A stretch of 40,696 bases of DNA, from contig JAZRVT010000014.1 in assembly GCA_045599325.1 (NCBI GenBank), forward strand, positions 1-40,696, written 5' to 3'. A program made the translations under genes and the position numbers. Each line of letters opens with the position of its first letter. Within the stretch, counting starts at the first letter, position 1. The notes beneath the pieces were generated by a model that worked only from the letters and a program-made list of their open reading frames with translations, was not told the origin of the DNA and ran no database searches. This DNA is from Cacconaster sp045599325 (GTDB taxonomy: Bacteria > Bacteroidota > Bacteroidia > Bacteroidales > UBA932). Below are positions 1 to 8,882 of the stretch, piece after piece.

Positions 1-75
1 GTGTTCGTGAAAGTAGAGGAGAACTGGAGGGAGGATACCCGCAAACTCAAGAAATTCGGATACATTTTAGACTGA
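1..75 (+). CDS. C-terminal tail of an unidentified gene (partial)
   Basis: Frame 1 is open from the left edge to a TGA at 73-75 and encodes the last 24 residues of a protein, ending in KKFGYILD. The tail is charged (Lys, Arg and Glu rich) and shows no motif I recognise. The stop lies 7 bases before the parC start, so the two genes are probably cotranscribed. The bulk of the gene is outside the window and I do not assign a function. Confidence 0.5.
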   Translation: MFVKVEENWREDTRKLKKFGYILD

Positions 76-82
76 TAATGTT

Positions 83-2848
83 ATGAGCGACGATTTCGAG
101 GAGAAAGATGATATTCTGGATGACGATGAGATCCAGACACAGGAGGATGATGCAGAGGTGGTGGACGAGGGGGATGATTCGGATTCTTCTTCTGACAAGT
201 TTGACAGGATACTGGCTGAAGGGGACAACAAGTACAAGCTTTCCGGCCTGTATAAGGACTGGTTCCTGGATTATGCCTCTTATGTGATTCTTGACAGGGC
301 CGTGCCTCATATCGAGGATGGCCTCAAGCCTGTACAGCGCAGAATCCTCCACGCCATGCACAAGGTGGAGGACGGCCATTACCACAAGGTGGCCGGAATC
401 GTCGGTGACACTATGAAATATCACCCTCACGGTGATGCCTCAATCAAGGAGGCGCTCGTGGGGTTGGGGCAGAAGGATTATCTGGTGGATTGCCAGGGAA
501 ACTGGGGCAATATCTTCACCGGTGACTCAGCTGCTGCGAGCCGCTACATTGAGGCGCGCCTGAGCAAGTTCGCTCTTGAAGTGGCGTTCAACAGAAAAAT
601 AACCGAATGGGTCCCTTCCTATGACGGCACAAACACAGAGCCTGTGGTCCTTCCGATGAAGTTCCCTCTCCTGCTGGCGCAGGGAACCGACGGCATAGCC
701 GTGGGACTTTCCGTCAAGATTCTCCCCCACAACTTCAACGAGCTTCTGGACGCCTCCATCGCCGCGCTCCGCAACAAGCCATTCGAGATTTATCCCGACT
801 TCCCTACAGGAGGCCTTATCGACTGCTCACGCTACAACAACGGTGTCAGAGGCGGCAAGGTGAAGATCCGTGCAAGGATTGTCAAGACAGACAAGAAGAC
901 CCTGACAATCACGGAGATTCCTTTCGGCCAGACAACAGAGACTCTCATTGACTCAATCATCAAGGCCAACGACAAGGGAAAGATCAAGATCAAGAAGGTG
1001 GACGATATGTCGAGCGACAATGTGGAGATCTCCATCGTGCTTCAGAACGACGTCTCCCCTGACAAGACCATCGACGCCCTCTACGCCTTCACCTCCTGCG
1101 AGGTGGCGGTATCCCCGAACGCCTGCGTCATAATGGACCGCAAGCCGCAGTTCCTCGGAGTCAATGATATACTGCGCTACAACGCTTTCCACACCAAGGA
1201 CCTTTTCGGCCAGGAGCTGAACATCCTTCTCGACGAACTTGAGGCCGACTGGCACTTCTCCTCTCTCGAGAAGATATTCTTCGAGAAGAAGGTCTACCGC
1301 ATCCTCGAGAACGAAGCCGCATCCTGGGAGGAGCAGCTGCGCGACATCGAGGCCGGGATGAACAAATACCAGAAACTCGTCCGCAGGCCGATCACATCCG
1401 CCGACATAGCGAAACTTGTCGAGAAACCTGTACGCAAGATTTCACGGTTTGACATAAAGGCCGCTGAGGAGAAGATCCGCGGTATCGAGGCCGACATCGA
1501 GGAGGTAAGGAACAACCTCGAGCATCTGACAGAATACACGATCCGCTACTTCCAGCAGCTGAAGCGCAAATACGGGTCGAGATATCCGCGCAAGACCGAA
1601 ATCACCACCTTCGAGGACATCCAGGCAGCGAAGGTCGTCACCCTCAACGCGAAGCTCTACGCAAACAAGGCCGACGGATTCATCGGCACCGATGCCCGCA
1701 AGATCGACGGCGCCGAGTACATCTGCGACTGCTCCGACATCGCTGAGATCGTGGTCTTCCGCAAGGACGGCAAATACAGCGTCACAAAGGTCAAGGACAA
1801 GGCTTTCATCGGCAAGGACATCATCCACGCCGCTGTCTTCAACCGAAAGGACGAGCGTACTGTCTACAATGTGGTCTACCGTGACGGCAAGCAGGGCGTA
1901 TATTACGCCAAGAGGTTCGCCGTTACCGGGATAACCCGCGACAAGGAGTATGACCTGACCCAGGGCAAGCCGGGGTCCGTGGTCTCCTGGTTCACTGCCA
2001 ACAGCAACGGAGAGGCCGAACTTCTCCGCATCCACTACCGTCCGAAGCCTAAGCTGAAGAAGCTCTCCGAGGACTACGACTTCTCAGCGCTCGCCATCAA
2101 GGGGCGCGCTTCAAGAGGGAATCTGGTCTCCAAGAACGCAATCCAGAAGATAGCGCTCAAGTCCAAGGGCATCTCCACCCTCTCCGGAAAGCAGATCTGG
2201 TTCGACACCGACATCAACCGCCTGTCCGACACTGAGAGAGGACTCTATCTGGGAGAATTCTCAGAAGACGACAAGATTCTCGTCATCTGCAAGGACGGCA
2301 CTTACTACACCACATCCTACGATCTCGGCAACCACTATCAGGGGGACATCTGCCGCATAGAGAAGTTCGACGAGGAGACAGTCTATTCCGTCCTCTACTA
2401 TGACGGACCTGCAAAGGCCCACTATATCAAGCGCTTCAGTTTCGAGGCGAACGCAGGAGTGCCCGAGAGGTTCATCGCCGAGGGCAAGAACTCCAGGTTC
2501 ATCGAGATCTGTGACGACCGGTTCCCTCAGATTGAAATCACTTTCGGCGGAAAGAACGAGGGCAGGGATCCTGAACTCGTCGATGTCGAGCAGTATATCG
2601 GCAGGAAGAGTTCCAAGGCGAAAGGCAAGAAGGTGTCCTGGCTGGAGGTTGCTTCCGTAAGGTTCGTGGAGCCTCTCGAGAAGGAGGAGCCTGAAGATGA
2701 GGAGCCTGTGGCACCGGACAGCGAAGAGGCCGGCGACCTCCCTGAAGCAGAAGCAGCACCTTCAGTCCCTGACGGGCCGGAGCCTGACAGCACGAAACCT
2801 GCCGCACCCGTATGGGATGCAGACGACCCAGAACCGACACTTTTCTGA
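83..2848 (+). CDS. parC: DNA topoisomerase IV subunit A
   Basis: This 921-residue protein is the cleavage-religation subunit of topoisomerase IV, which with ParE decatenates daughter chromosomes. Residues 1-45 are a very acidic extension rich in Asp and Glu. The type IIA core follows: the winged-helix region has HPHGDAS (about 113-119) and the active-site tyrosine lies in the SRYIEARL segment (about residue 152). A coiled-coil stretch spans about 420-510. The C-terminal beta-propeller-like domain (about 530-840) contains KGRASRGN, reminiscent of a GyrA box, and the last 70 residues are an acidic, proline-rich tail. The size and this tail fit the long ParC of Bacteroidota rather than GyrA. The position of E. 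coli Ser80 is Ala here, which I believe is usual in this phylum. Only 7 bases separate it from aroK. GyrA is the main alternative and is less likely. Confidence 0.9.
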   Translation: MSDDFEEKDDILDDDEIQTQEDDAEVVDEGDDSDSSSDKFDRILAEGDNKYKLSGLYKDWFLDYASYVILDRAVPHIEDGLKPVQRRILHAMHKVEDGHYHKVAGIVGDTMKYHPHGDASIKEALVGLGQKDYLVDCQGNWGNIFTGDSAAASRYIEARLSKFALEVAFNRKITEWVPSYDGTNTEPVVLPMKFPLLLAQGTDGIAVGLSVKILPHNFNELLDASIAALRNKPFEIYPDFPTGGLIDCSRYNNGVRGGKVKIRARIVKTDKKTLTITEIPFGQTTETLIDSIIKANDKGKIKIKKVDDMSSDNVEISIVLQNDVSPDKTIDALYAFTSCEVAVSPNACVIMDRKPQFLGVNDILRYNAFHTKDLFGQELNILLDELEADWHFSSLEKIFFEKKVYRILENEAASWEEQLRDIEAGMNKYQKLVRRPITSADIAKLVEKPVRKISRFDIKAAEEKIRGIEADIEEVRNNLEHLTEYTIRYFQQLKRKYGSRYPRKTEITTFEDIQAAKVVTLNAKLYANKADGFIGTDARKIDGAEYICDCSDIAEIVVFRKDGKYSVTKVKDKAFIGKDIIHAAVFNRKDERTVYNVVYRDGKQGVYYAKRFAVTGITRDKEYDLTQGKPGSVVSWFTANSNGEAELLRIHYRPKPKLKKLSEDYDFSALAIKGRASRGNLVSKNAIQKIALKSKGISTLSGKQIWFDTDINRLSDTERGLYLGEFSEDDKILVICKDGTYYTTSYDLGNHYQGDICRIEKFDEETVYSVLYYDGPAKAHYIKRFSFEANAGVPERFIAEGKNSRFIEICDDRFPQIEITFGGKNEGRDPELVDVEQYIGRKSSKAKGKKVSWLEVASVRFVEPLEKEEPEDEEPVAPDSEEAGDLPEAEAAPSVPDGPEPDSTKPAAPVWDADDPEPTLF

Positions 2849-2855
2849 CCCCGTT

Positions 2856-3365
2856 ATGACTGTAGCGGTTGAAGGCTTTATGGCAAGCGGCAAGAGCACC
2901 TTCGGGCGCATCGCCGCTGAAAGCCTAGGTCTGAGGTTCATAGACCTGGACGACGAGATATCCCTGCGTCACGGCACACCCGCCGATATCTTCAGCCGCG
3001 GCGGGGAATCCCTTTTCAGGGAGATTGAGTCCGAAGTCCTGAAGGATATCCTAGAAAACTCAGGCGATGCTGTGATCGCGCTTGGCGGCGGCACCGTGCT
3101 CAGCAGGGAGAATGCCTGCCTGCTCCGGAAGCACGCCTCTGTCCTCTGGCTCGACACCTCGCTCGAGGTAGTCTTCAGCGAGCTGTCCAATGCTGACAGA
3201 CCGCTTGCCCGCAGCAGGTCCGAAGAGGAGATTGCGGCACTATATCTCTCACGCAGGCCTGCATACAGGCTCTGCGCGGACAAGGTTGTCATCATTGACT
3301 CCTTCGACTATGACGACGCCATCCGCCGCATCACCGGAGCCGTCGCCTCAATGCTGCAGAAATAA
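2856..3365 (+). CDS. aroK: Shikimate kinase
   Basis: Shikimate kinase phosphorylates the 3-hydroxyl of shikimate with ATP, the fifth step of the chorismate pathway. With the ATG at 2856 the product is 169 residues, normal for the family. An open frame extends back to 2697, but that part is the parC tail read in another frame, so the internal ATG is the better start. The Walker A loop GFMASGKST is at residues 7-15, the Mg and shikimate-binding Asp cluster DLDDE at 30-34, RGGE with FRE at 48-56, the GGG shikimate-binding motif at 77-79, and the lid Arg in DRPLARS about 117-123. RRPAY near 137 is also typical. It starts 7 bases after parC. The partner gene aroE lies about 5 kb downstream on the same strand. 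Confidence 0.92.
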   Translation: MTVAVEGFMASGKSTFGRIAAESLGLRFIDLDDEISLRHGTPADIFSRGGESLFREIESEVLKDILENSGDAVIALGGGTVLSRENACLLRKHASVLWLDTSLEVVFSELSNADRPLARSRSEEEIAALYLSRRPAYRLCADKVVIIDSFDYDDAIRRITGAVASMLQK

Positions 3366-3379
3366 TTGCTCAAGTTTAC

Positions 3380-3410
3380 TTGCATTTCTTGTTTTTTGGT
3401 CGTACTTTTA
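3380..3410 (+). promoter_or_regulatory. Putative Bacteroidota promoter for ssb
   Basis: A TTG at 3380-3382 lies 20 bases before TACTTTTA at 3403-3410, which differs from the TAnnTTTG -7 element only at the last base. It sits in the AT-rich gap between aroK and ssb, and the ssb ATG is 27 bases downstream. The match is good but not perfect. Confidence 0.4.
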
Positions 3411-3437
3411 ACAGAATTTTATAGATAGTTTAAAGTT

Positions 3438-3938
3438 ATGCCACTCAACAAAGTATTACTCATTGGAAACGTAGGGAAGGATCCTGAAATCAGACATCTC
3501 GAAAGCGGCGCCTCAGTCGCCACAATCACACTCGCTACAAGCGAGAGATTCAAAGATCGCAGCGGAGAGCAGAAGGAGGTCACAGAATGGCACACTATCA
3601 TCGCCTGGCGCCAGCTCGCTGACCTTGCGGCCAACTATATCAGGAAAGGCTCCCAGATCTATGTCGAAGGGAAACTCCGTTCCCGCAGCTGGGATGACCA
3701 GAACGGAGCGAAGCATTATGTAACCGAAATCCAGGCTGACTCCATCCAGCTTCTCGACCGCCGTCCGGCAGGGACCGCTCCTGCGCAGGGCGGCTACCAG
3801 CAGCCTGCAGTCCAGCCGCAGCAACAGCCGCAGTACCGCCAGCCGGTGCAGCAGCCTGCGCCACAGCCTGTTCAGACCACTCCGTACGTCAGTCCGGAGG
3901 ATCTCGGAGGCGACGGATTGGATGACCTTCCGTTCTAG
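3438..3938 (+). CDS. ssb: Single-stranded DNA-binding protein
   Basis: SSB coats single-stranded DNA as a tetramer during replication, recombination and repair and recruits partners through its C-terminal tip. The 166-residue product starts MPLNKVLLIGNVGKDPE, the classic OB-fold opening, and the fold runs to about residue 107 with conserved Trp residues at 51, 57 and 85. Residues 110-150 are a low-complexity linker of Gln and Pro, and the protein ends in DDLPF, the acidic tip that binds RecJ, RecO, PriA and other proteins in known SSBs. It is transcribed from its own probable promoter and closed by a strong terminator at 3968. RecJ, a known SSB partner, is the next gene. Confidence 0.96.
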   Translation: MPLNKVLLIGNVGKDPEIRHLESGASVATITLATSERFKDRSGEQKEVTEWHTIIAWRQLADLAANYIRKGSQIYVEGKLRSRSWDDQNGAKHYVTEIQADSIQLLDRRPAGTAPAQGGYQQPAVQPQQQPQYRQPVQQPAPQPVQTTPYVSPEDLGGDGLDDLPF

Positions 3939-3967
3939 ACGCCGCCGCAAAGCGGTACAACCATTAC

Positions 3968-3996
3968 AAAGTCGGGTTTCTGCCCGACTTTTTTTT
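3968..3996 (+). terminator. Intrinsic terminator after ssb
   Basis: GTCGGG (3971-3976) pairs with CCCGAC (3983-3988), extended by A-T pairs, with a 6-base loop and a run of eight T from 3989. It lies 30 bases after the ssb stop. Its T tract overlaps the -33 element of the recJ promoter. Confidence 0.85.
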
Positions 3997-4025
3997 GTCC
4001 TTGTGGGACAATTTTAGTAGCTTTG
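3994..4025 (+). promoter_or_regulatory. Bacteroidota promoter for the recJ-lysS operon
   Basis: TTTG at 3994-3997 is followed after exactly 20 bases by TAGCTTTG at 4018-4025. Both are perfect matches to the Bacteroidota housekeeping consensus (TTTG, 19-21, TAnnTTTG). The recJ ATG lies 18 bases after the -7 element, giving a short leader. Confidence 0.75.
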
Positions 4026-4043
4026 CGGTTCAGGTGACGTCTT

Positions 4044-5789
4044 ATGGGCAATATCGAAAAAAAATGGGTTGTTAGAGAACCGGGGAATCCCGCCTCTGTA
4101 CGCCAGCTGGCGCAGGAACTTGGCATTGACCAGGTTCTGGCCAACCTTCTTGTCCAGCGCGGAATCGACACCTTCGCCAAGGCGAGGGAGTTCTTCAGGC
4201 CCGACCTGTCGATGCTCCACGACCCTTTCCTGATGCAGGATATGGGCAAGGCCGTCGACCGCATCGACACCGCCATCCGGGAAAAGGAGCGAATCTTCAT
4301 CTACGGCGACTACGACGTTGACGGAACCACCGCCGTATCCCTCATCTACTCCTTCTTCCGCCGCTTCACCACAAACCTGGAATACTACATCCCTGACCGC
4401 TACGACGAAGGTTACGGTGTCTCCTACAAGGGAATCGACGTTGCGAAGGAGCACGGCTGCACGCTCCTCATCACCCTCGACTGCGGCATCAAGGCCGTCG
4501 AGAAGGTTAAGTACGCCAAGAGCCTCGGCATCGACGCCATCATCTGCGACCACCACCTGCCCGACTCGGAGCTTCCGCCGGCAGTTGCAGTCCTCGACCC
4601 GAAGCGCGAGGACAACACCTACCCGTTCGACGACCTTTCCGGCTGCGGAGTTGGATTCAAGCTTGTCCAGGCATATGCAGCCACCCACGGCATCCCGTTT
4701 GAAGAGATCCTTCCGCTCCTCGACCTCCTTGTAGTCAGCATCGCCTCAGACCTCGTCTCCGTGACGGGAGAGAACAGGGTGCTGGCATATTTCGGTCTCA
4801 AGCAGCTGAACGAGAACCCCCGCAAGGGCCTCATTCCGATCATCAAGCTCTCGGGCCTCGAGAAGCACAAGATCACCATCGACGAGATCGTCTTCAAGAT
4901 CGGTCCGCGAATCAACGCTGCTGGCCGTATGGAATCAGGCAGGACAGCAGTGGACATGCTCGTCGCCATCAATGAGCAGGATGCCCTCGAGATAGGTTCT
5001 GCCATCAACGAACACAACAACGACAGAAAGAAGATTGACCGCGAAATCACGGAGGAGGCGCTCGAGATGGTGCGCGAAACGCCTGATTTCGAAAGCAAGA
5101 AGTCAACAATCGTATACAACCCATCCTGGCACAAGGGCGTCGTGGGCATCGTGGCATCCCGCCTCGTGGAGGCCTACTACCGCCCGACCATCGTGATGAC
5201 CAAGTCCAACGGCTTCATCACCGGCTCCGCCAGGTCCATCGCAGGCTTCGACCTCTATGAGGCCATCGAATCCTGCTCCGACCTCCTCGAAAACTTCGGA
5301 GGCCATATGTATGCAGCCGGACTGACCATCAGGGAAGAGAACTTCCCGACCTTCTGCGAACGCTTCGAGAACGCAGTCGCATCGAAGATCAAGAACATCG
5401 AACTCTCCCCTATCGTCAATGTGGACTGCTATCTGGACTTCAACCAGATCACCCCGAAATTCTTCCGTCTCCTCAAACAGTTCCAGCCGTTCGGTCCGGG
5501 CAACCAGTCCCCTGTATTCCTGACAGAGAATGTATATGACAACGGCAACGGCCGCAAGGTCGGTTCAGCCGAAAGCGGCGATATGAAGCATCTAAAGCTC
5601 GAACTCATCCAGGAAGACGAACCATACCACCATATCTCCGCAATAGCCTTCAACCTTTCGGAGCACTTCGACCATATGCAGGCCGGCAACCCGGTGGACA
5701 TCTGCTACTCGATAGCAGAGAACTACTACCGCGGCATAGCCAACATACAGCTCCGGGTGAAGGACATTCGTGAGAAAGACCTCTTTTAA
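4044..5789 (+). CDS. recJ: Single-stranded-DNA-specific 5'-3' exonuclease RecJ
   Basis: RecJ degrades single-stranded DNA 5' to 3' in RecF-pathway recombination, mismatch repair and base-excision repair. The 581-residue length is normal. The DHH-family motifs are all present: GDYDVDGT (88-95, motif I), LDCG (145-148, motif II), CDHHLPD (168-174, motif III) and DLVSVTG (about 237, motif IV). The DHHA1 domain carries GPRINAAGR (about 288) and GGHMYAAG (about 422). An OB-type domain follows to the C-terminus. It has its own strong promoter, and lysS starts 23 bases after the stop. The preceding gene encodes SSB, whose tail is a known RecJ ligand. Confidence 0.95.
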   Translation: MGNIEKKWVVREPGNPASVRQLAQELGIDQVLANLLVQRGIDTFAKAREFFRPDLSMLHDPFLMQDMGKAVDRIDTAIREKERIFIYGDYDVDGTTAVSLIYSFFRRFTTNLEYYIPDRYDEGYGVSYKGIDVAKEHGCTLLITLDCGIKAVEKVKYAKSLGIDAIICDHHLPDSELPPAVAVLDPKREDNTYPFDDLSGCGVGFKLVQAYAATHGIPFEEILPLLDLLVVSIASDLVSVTGENRVLAYFGLKQLNENPRKGLIPIIKLSGLEKHKITIDEIVFKIGPRINAAGRMESGRTAVDMLVAINEQDALEIGSAINEHNNDRKKIDREITEEALEMVRETPDFESKKSTIVYNPSWHKGVVGIVASRLVEAYYRPTIVMTKSNGFITGSARSIAGFDLYEAIESCSDLLENFGGHMYAAGLTIREENFPTFCERFENAVASKIKNIELSPIVNVDCYLDFNQITPKFFRLLKQFQPFGPGNQSPVFLTENVYDNGNGRKVGSAESGDMKHLKLELIQEDEPYHHISAIAFNLSEHFDHMQAGNPVDICYSIAENYYRGIANIQLRVKDIREKDLF

Positions 5790-5812
5790 CAGCAAAATTT
5801 CTTTTCGGAATA

Positions 5813-7351
5813 ATGGAAATCACTGATCTCAACGAACAGGAACTTGGAAGGCGCGCATCGCTCCAGCAGCTTCACAACCTCGGCATAGAAGCGTATCCTG
5901 CAGCAGAATACGAAGTCAACGTCACTACCAGCGAGATCAAGGCGGGCTACGACCCTGAGAAGAACAACTTCCAGGAAATCTCCATAGCCGGCCGTATGAT
6001 GAGCCGCCGCATAATGGGCGCGGCGTCATTCATCGAACTTCAGGATGACTGCGGCAGAATCCAGGTTTACATAAAACGCGATGAAATATGCCCGGGCGAG
6101 GACAAGACAATGTACAACACTGTCTTCAAGAAACTCCTCGACATCGGCGACATCATAGGCATCAAGGGCTTCGCCTTCATCACCCAGACCGGCCAGCTGT
6201 CTGTCCACGCAAAGCAGCTTACAGTGCTCAGCAAGTCCCTCCGCGTGCTCCCTATCGTCAAGGAGCAGGACGGCAAGGTCTTCGACGCATTCGCAGACCC
6301 TGAACTCCGTTACAGGATGAGGTATGTGGACCTCATCGTCAACCCTGGCGTCAAGGAGATATTCCAGAAGAGGACCCGCATCGTCAACACAATGCGCGAA
6401 TACTTCAACGAGCACGGTTATCTCGAAGTGGAGACCCCTATCCTCCAGTCGATTCCGGGCGGCGCATCAGCAAGGCCTTTCATCACCCATCACAACACCC
6501 TCGACATTCCTCTCTATATGCGTATCGCCAACGAACTCTACCTCAAGAGGCTCATCGTAGGCGGCTTCAAGGGAGTGTACGAGTTCGCCAAGGACTTCCG
6601 CAACGAGGGAATGGACCGCACCCACAACCCTGAGTTCACCTGTATGGAGATCTATGTCGCCTACAAGGACTACAAGTGGATGATGAAGTTCGTGGAGAAT
6701 ATGATCGAGCGCATCGCTGTCGCCATCAACGGGAAGACCAAGTTCGACGTATGGGGCAACGAAATCGAATTCAAGGCTCCATACCGCAAGCTTCCTATGC
6801 TTGAGGCCATCAAGGAATATGCAGGGGTCGACATCGCCGGGATGGACGAAGCCGCACTTCGCGACACCTGCCGCAAGCTCAATGTCCCTGTCACCCCGCA
6901 GATGGGTGTCGGCAAGCTGATTGACGCCATCTTCGGCGAATACTGTGAGAAGAACCTCATCCAGCCTACCTTCATCACCGACTACCCTGTCGAGATGAGC
7001 CCTCTGACCAAGCGTCACCGCGAGAATCCTGCCCTCACCGAACGTTTCGAGCTCTTCGTCAACGGCAAGGAGCTGGCAAACGCATACAGCGAGCTCAACG
7101 ACCCTATCGACCAGCTCGAGAGATTCAACGAGCAGGTCCGCCTCAAGGACGCAGGAGATGACGAGGCGATGTACATCGATATGGACTTTGTACGCGCCCT
7201 CGAATACGGTATGCCTCCGACATCCGGCCTCGGTATGGGAATCGACCGCCTGACGATGATGATGACCAACTCCACCACAATCCAGGATGTCCTCTTCTTC
7301 CCTCAGATGAGGCCTGAGAAGAGCGCACAGCCTCAGGAGAAGGAGCAGTGA
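5813..7351 (+). CDS. lysS: Lysine--tRNA ligase, class II
   Basis: LysS charges tRNA-Lys with lysine in the cytoplasm. The product is 512 residues, with an N-terminal OB-fold anticodon-binding domain (about 60-150) and the class II catalytic core. The core shows the motif 1 region near PGGASARPF, motif 2 around KDFRNEGMDRTHNPEFT (about 262-278) and motif 3 GLGMGIDRLTM (about 472-482). The C-terminus ends soon after the FPQMRPE block. It follows recJ by 23 bases, and its TGA overlaps the GTG start of the next gene, so it is part of a tight operon. Nothing in the catalytic motifs looks altered. Confidence 0.97.
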   Translation: MEITDLNEQELGRRASLQQLHNLGIEAYPAAEYEVNVTTSEIKAGYDPEKNNFQEISIAGRMMSRRIMGAASFIELQDDCGRIQVYIKRDEICPGEDKTMYNTVFKKLLDIGDIIGIKGFAFITQTGQLSVHAKQLTVLSKSLRVLPIVKEQDGKVFDAFADPELRYRMRYVDLIVNPGVKEIFQKRTRIVNTMREYFNEHGYLEVETPILQSIPGGASARPFITHHNTLDIPLYMRIANELYLKRLIVGGFKGVYEFAKDFRNEGMDRTHNPEFTCMEIYVAYKDYKWMMKFVENMIERIAVAINGKTKFDVWGNEIEFKAPYRKLPMLEAIKEYAGVDIAGMDEAALRDTCRKLNVPVTPQMGVGKLIDAIFGEYCEKNLIQPTFITDYPVEMSPLTKRHRENPALTERFELFVNGKELANAYSELNDPIDQLERFNEQVRLKDAGDDEAMYIDMDFVRALEYGMPPTSGLGMGIDRLTMMMTNSTTIQDVLFFPQMRPEKSAQPQEKEQ

Positions 7352-8115
7352 TAACCTCCCTTCAGAACTCAAAGGTCAAGGAGGCCGTCCTCCTTGGGAC
7401 AAAGTCTCGCGAGCGTCGTGCCCGCGGGCTTTTTGTCATAGAGGGGCGCCGTGAGTTCGAAAGGGCCGTTGCTGCCGGATACGAGGCGGTCGAGGTTTTC
7501 GTGGCCGAAGGCACTCCGGCCCCTGATGGTTTCGAAGCCGAATACGTAAGTGCGGCCGTCTATGAGAAGATGGCCTACCGGGAGTCGACCGAAGGAATTG
7601 TGGCCGTTATGAAGGCAAAAGAGGCCTCCCTTGCCGGTCTCCGCACTTCTGGATCCCCCCTTGTGATTGTCCTCGAAAGCGTCGAGAAACCCGGCAACCT
7701 CGGGGCAGTGCTCCGCAGCGCCGATGCAGCGGGGGCCGACGCAGTGATTGTGTGCGACCCTCTGACAGACCTTTACAACCCGAACCTCATCAGGGCGAGC
7801 CTCGGAGCCGCCTTTTCGGTGCCTGTTGCCGCCTGCAGTTCTGAAGAGGCATACAACTGGCTCAAGGGCCGCGGCATCAGCATCCTCACCGCTCAGCTTC
7901 AGGACTCGGAACTCTATTACGAGACAGATATGGTCCGCCCGACAGCAATCGTCTTCGGGACAGAAGACCGCGGTCTGTCCGACTTCTGGAGGGAGAGGTC
8001 TGACGCGCGCATACGCATACCGATGGCGGGGATGATGGATTCTCTCAATGTATCGGTATCGGTCGCAATACTCACTTTCGAAGCTGTCAGACAGCGCAAC
8101 TCAAACACCAGATAA
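7348..8115 (+). CDS. SpoU/TrmH-family RNA 2'-O-methyltransferase
   Basis: This 255-residue protein is a SPOUT-class methyltransferase that would transfer a methyl group from S-adenosylmethionine to a ribose 2'-hydroxyl in rRNA or tRNA. Residues 1-95 form the substrate-binding domain, with LFVIEGRREFERA. The knotted catalytic domain follows, with EKPGNLGAVLRSADAAG (about 113-129, motif 1 with its Asn and Arg), VFGTEDRGLS (motif 2) and DSLNVSVSVAI near the C-terminus (motif 3). The start is a GTG at 7348 that overlaps the lysS stop by 4 bases, which implies translational coupling. The exact RNA target (RlmB-like 23S G2251, or tRNA) cannot be told from motifs. aroE follows after 1 base. Confidence 0.88.
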   Translation: MITSLQNSKVKEAVLLGTKSRERRARGLFVIEGRREFERAVAAGYEAVEVFVAEGTPAPDGFEAEYVSAAVYEKMAYRESTEGIVAVMKAKEASLAGLRTSGSPLVIVLESVEKPGNLGAVLRSADAAGADAVIVCDPLTDLYNPNLIRASLGAAFSVPVAACSSEEAYNWLKGRGISILTAQLQDSELYYETDMVRPTAIVFGTEDRGLSDFWRERSDARIRIPMAGMMDSLNVSVSVAILTFEAVRQRNSNTR

Positions 8116-8116
8116 G

Positions 8117-8878
8117 ATGAAGTTCGGTCTCATAGGACACCCTGTATCCCATAGCAAAAGCCCCGAGTTCTTCAAGGAAGCCTACCCGGGCCGCGATGAC
8201 TTCTCCTACGACCTCATCGATGAGGAGGATTTCGAGACAGCCTACAGGAGATTCATTGCCGGTTATGACGCCATCAATGTCACCTCCCCGTTCAAGGACC
8301 GCGCCTTCAGGAAGGCGGACGCAACCGACACTATCTCCAGGGAGCTCTTCGCAGTCAACCTCCTGAAGAAGGACGGAAACCGCATAATAGGATACAACAC
8401 GGACTACTGGGCCGTGGAGGAGATTCTCAAGGGGCTCGGCTGCAGAAGGCAGAACGCTCTTGTGGTGGGCTGCGGAGGCGCTGCCAAGGCCGCCGCCCTC
8501 GCTGCCAAGAAGCTTCCGATGTCCGTCACCCTTGCCAACAGGGACTGGGAGAAGGCGCGCGACTTCTGTTTCGCTGCTGGCGGAATCACTCCGATGAGGC
8601 TTGAACAGGCGGAAAAGGGTGTGCCGGAGTTCGACCTTCTGGTATATGCCGTTCCGGTAAGGACCGCCCTTCTGGACACGCTTGACCTTGATGGCAAAAC
8701 CGTCGTGGAGGCAAACTACAAGGACCCTTGCCTGAAGGATATCTGCAAAGAACGCGGCATCCGCTATGTATCCGGCCTGGAGTGGCTTGAGAGGCAGGCC
8801 GTCGCAAGTTTCCGCAGGATGACCGGAGAGGAGCCCGATGAAGAGCTTGTCAAGGCATACTGCGCCTCACTTCAATAA
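8117..8878 (+). CDS. aroE: Shikimate dehydrogenase (NADP+)
   Basis: AroE reduces 3-dehydroshikimate to shikimate, the step before the kinase encoded by aroK in this window. The ATG at 8117, 1 base after the previous stop, gives 253 residues, the compact form usual in Bacteroidota. A longer open frame back to 8048 only covers the end of the upstream gene. Motifs: SHSKSP (11-16), NVTSPFK with the catalytic Lys60, the substrate-binding Asn81, YNTDYWA with Asp96, and the Rossmann loop GCGGAAKA (118-125). The NADP-specificity segment ANRDW follows at about 139. It closes the recJ-lysS operon unless the following HTH gene is also read. Confidence 0.94.
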   Translation: MKFGLIGHPVSHSKSPEFFKEAYPGRDDFSYDLIDEEDFETAYRRFIAGYDAINVTSPFKDRAFRKADATDTISRELFAVNLLKKDGNRIIGYNTDYWAVEEILKGLGCRRQNALVVGCGGAAKAAALAAKKLPMSVTLANRDWEKARDFCFAAGGITPMRLEQAEKGVPEFDLLVYAVPVRTALLDTLDLDGKTVVEANYKDPCLKDICKERGIRYVSGLEWLERQAVASFRRMTGEEPDEELVKAYCASLQ

Positions 8879-8882
8879 CTCT

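Noticed and set aside
404..470. Quinolone-resistance substitution in ParC (Ala at the Ser80 position)
   Set aside because: HPHGDAS appears to be the ordinary lineage form in Bacteroidota, so it is not evidence of acquired resistance.
2697..2855. N-terminal extension of shikimate kinase to 222 residues
   Set aside because: The extra 53 codons are the parC tail in another frame; the Walker A loop follows directly after the ATG at 2856, giving the normal family length.
6467..7372. 301-codon antisense frame opposite lysS
   Set aside because: Long antisense frames are common opposite high-GC codons here; composition is unlike a protein and lysS is complete on the other strand.
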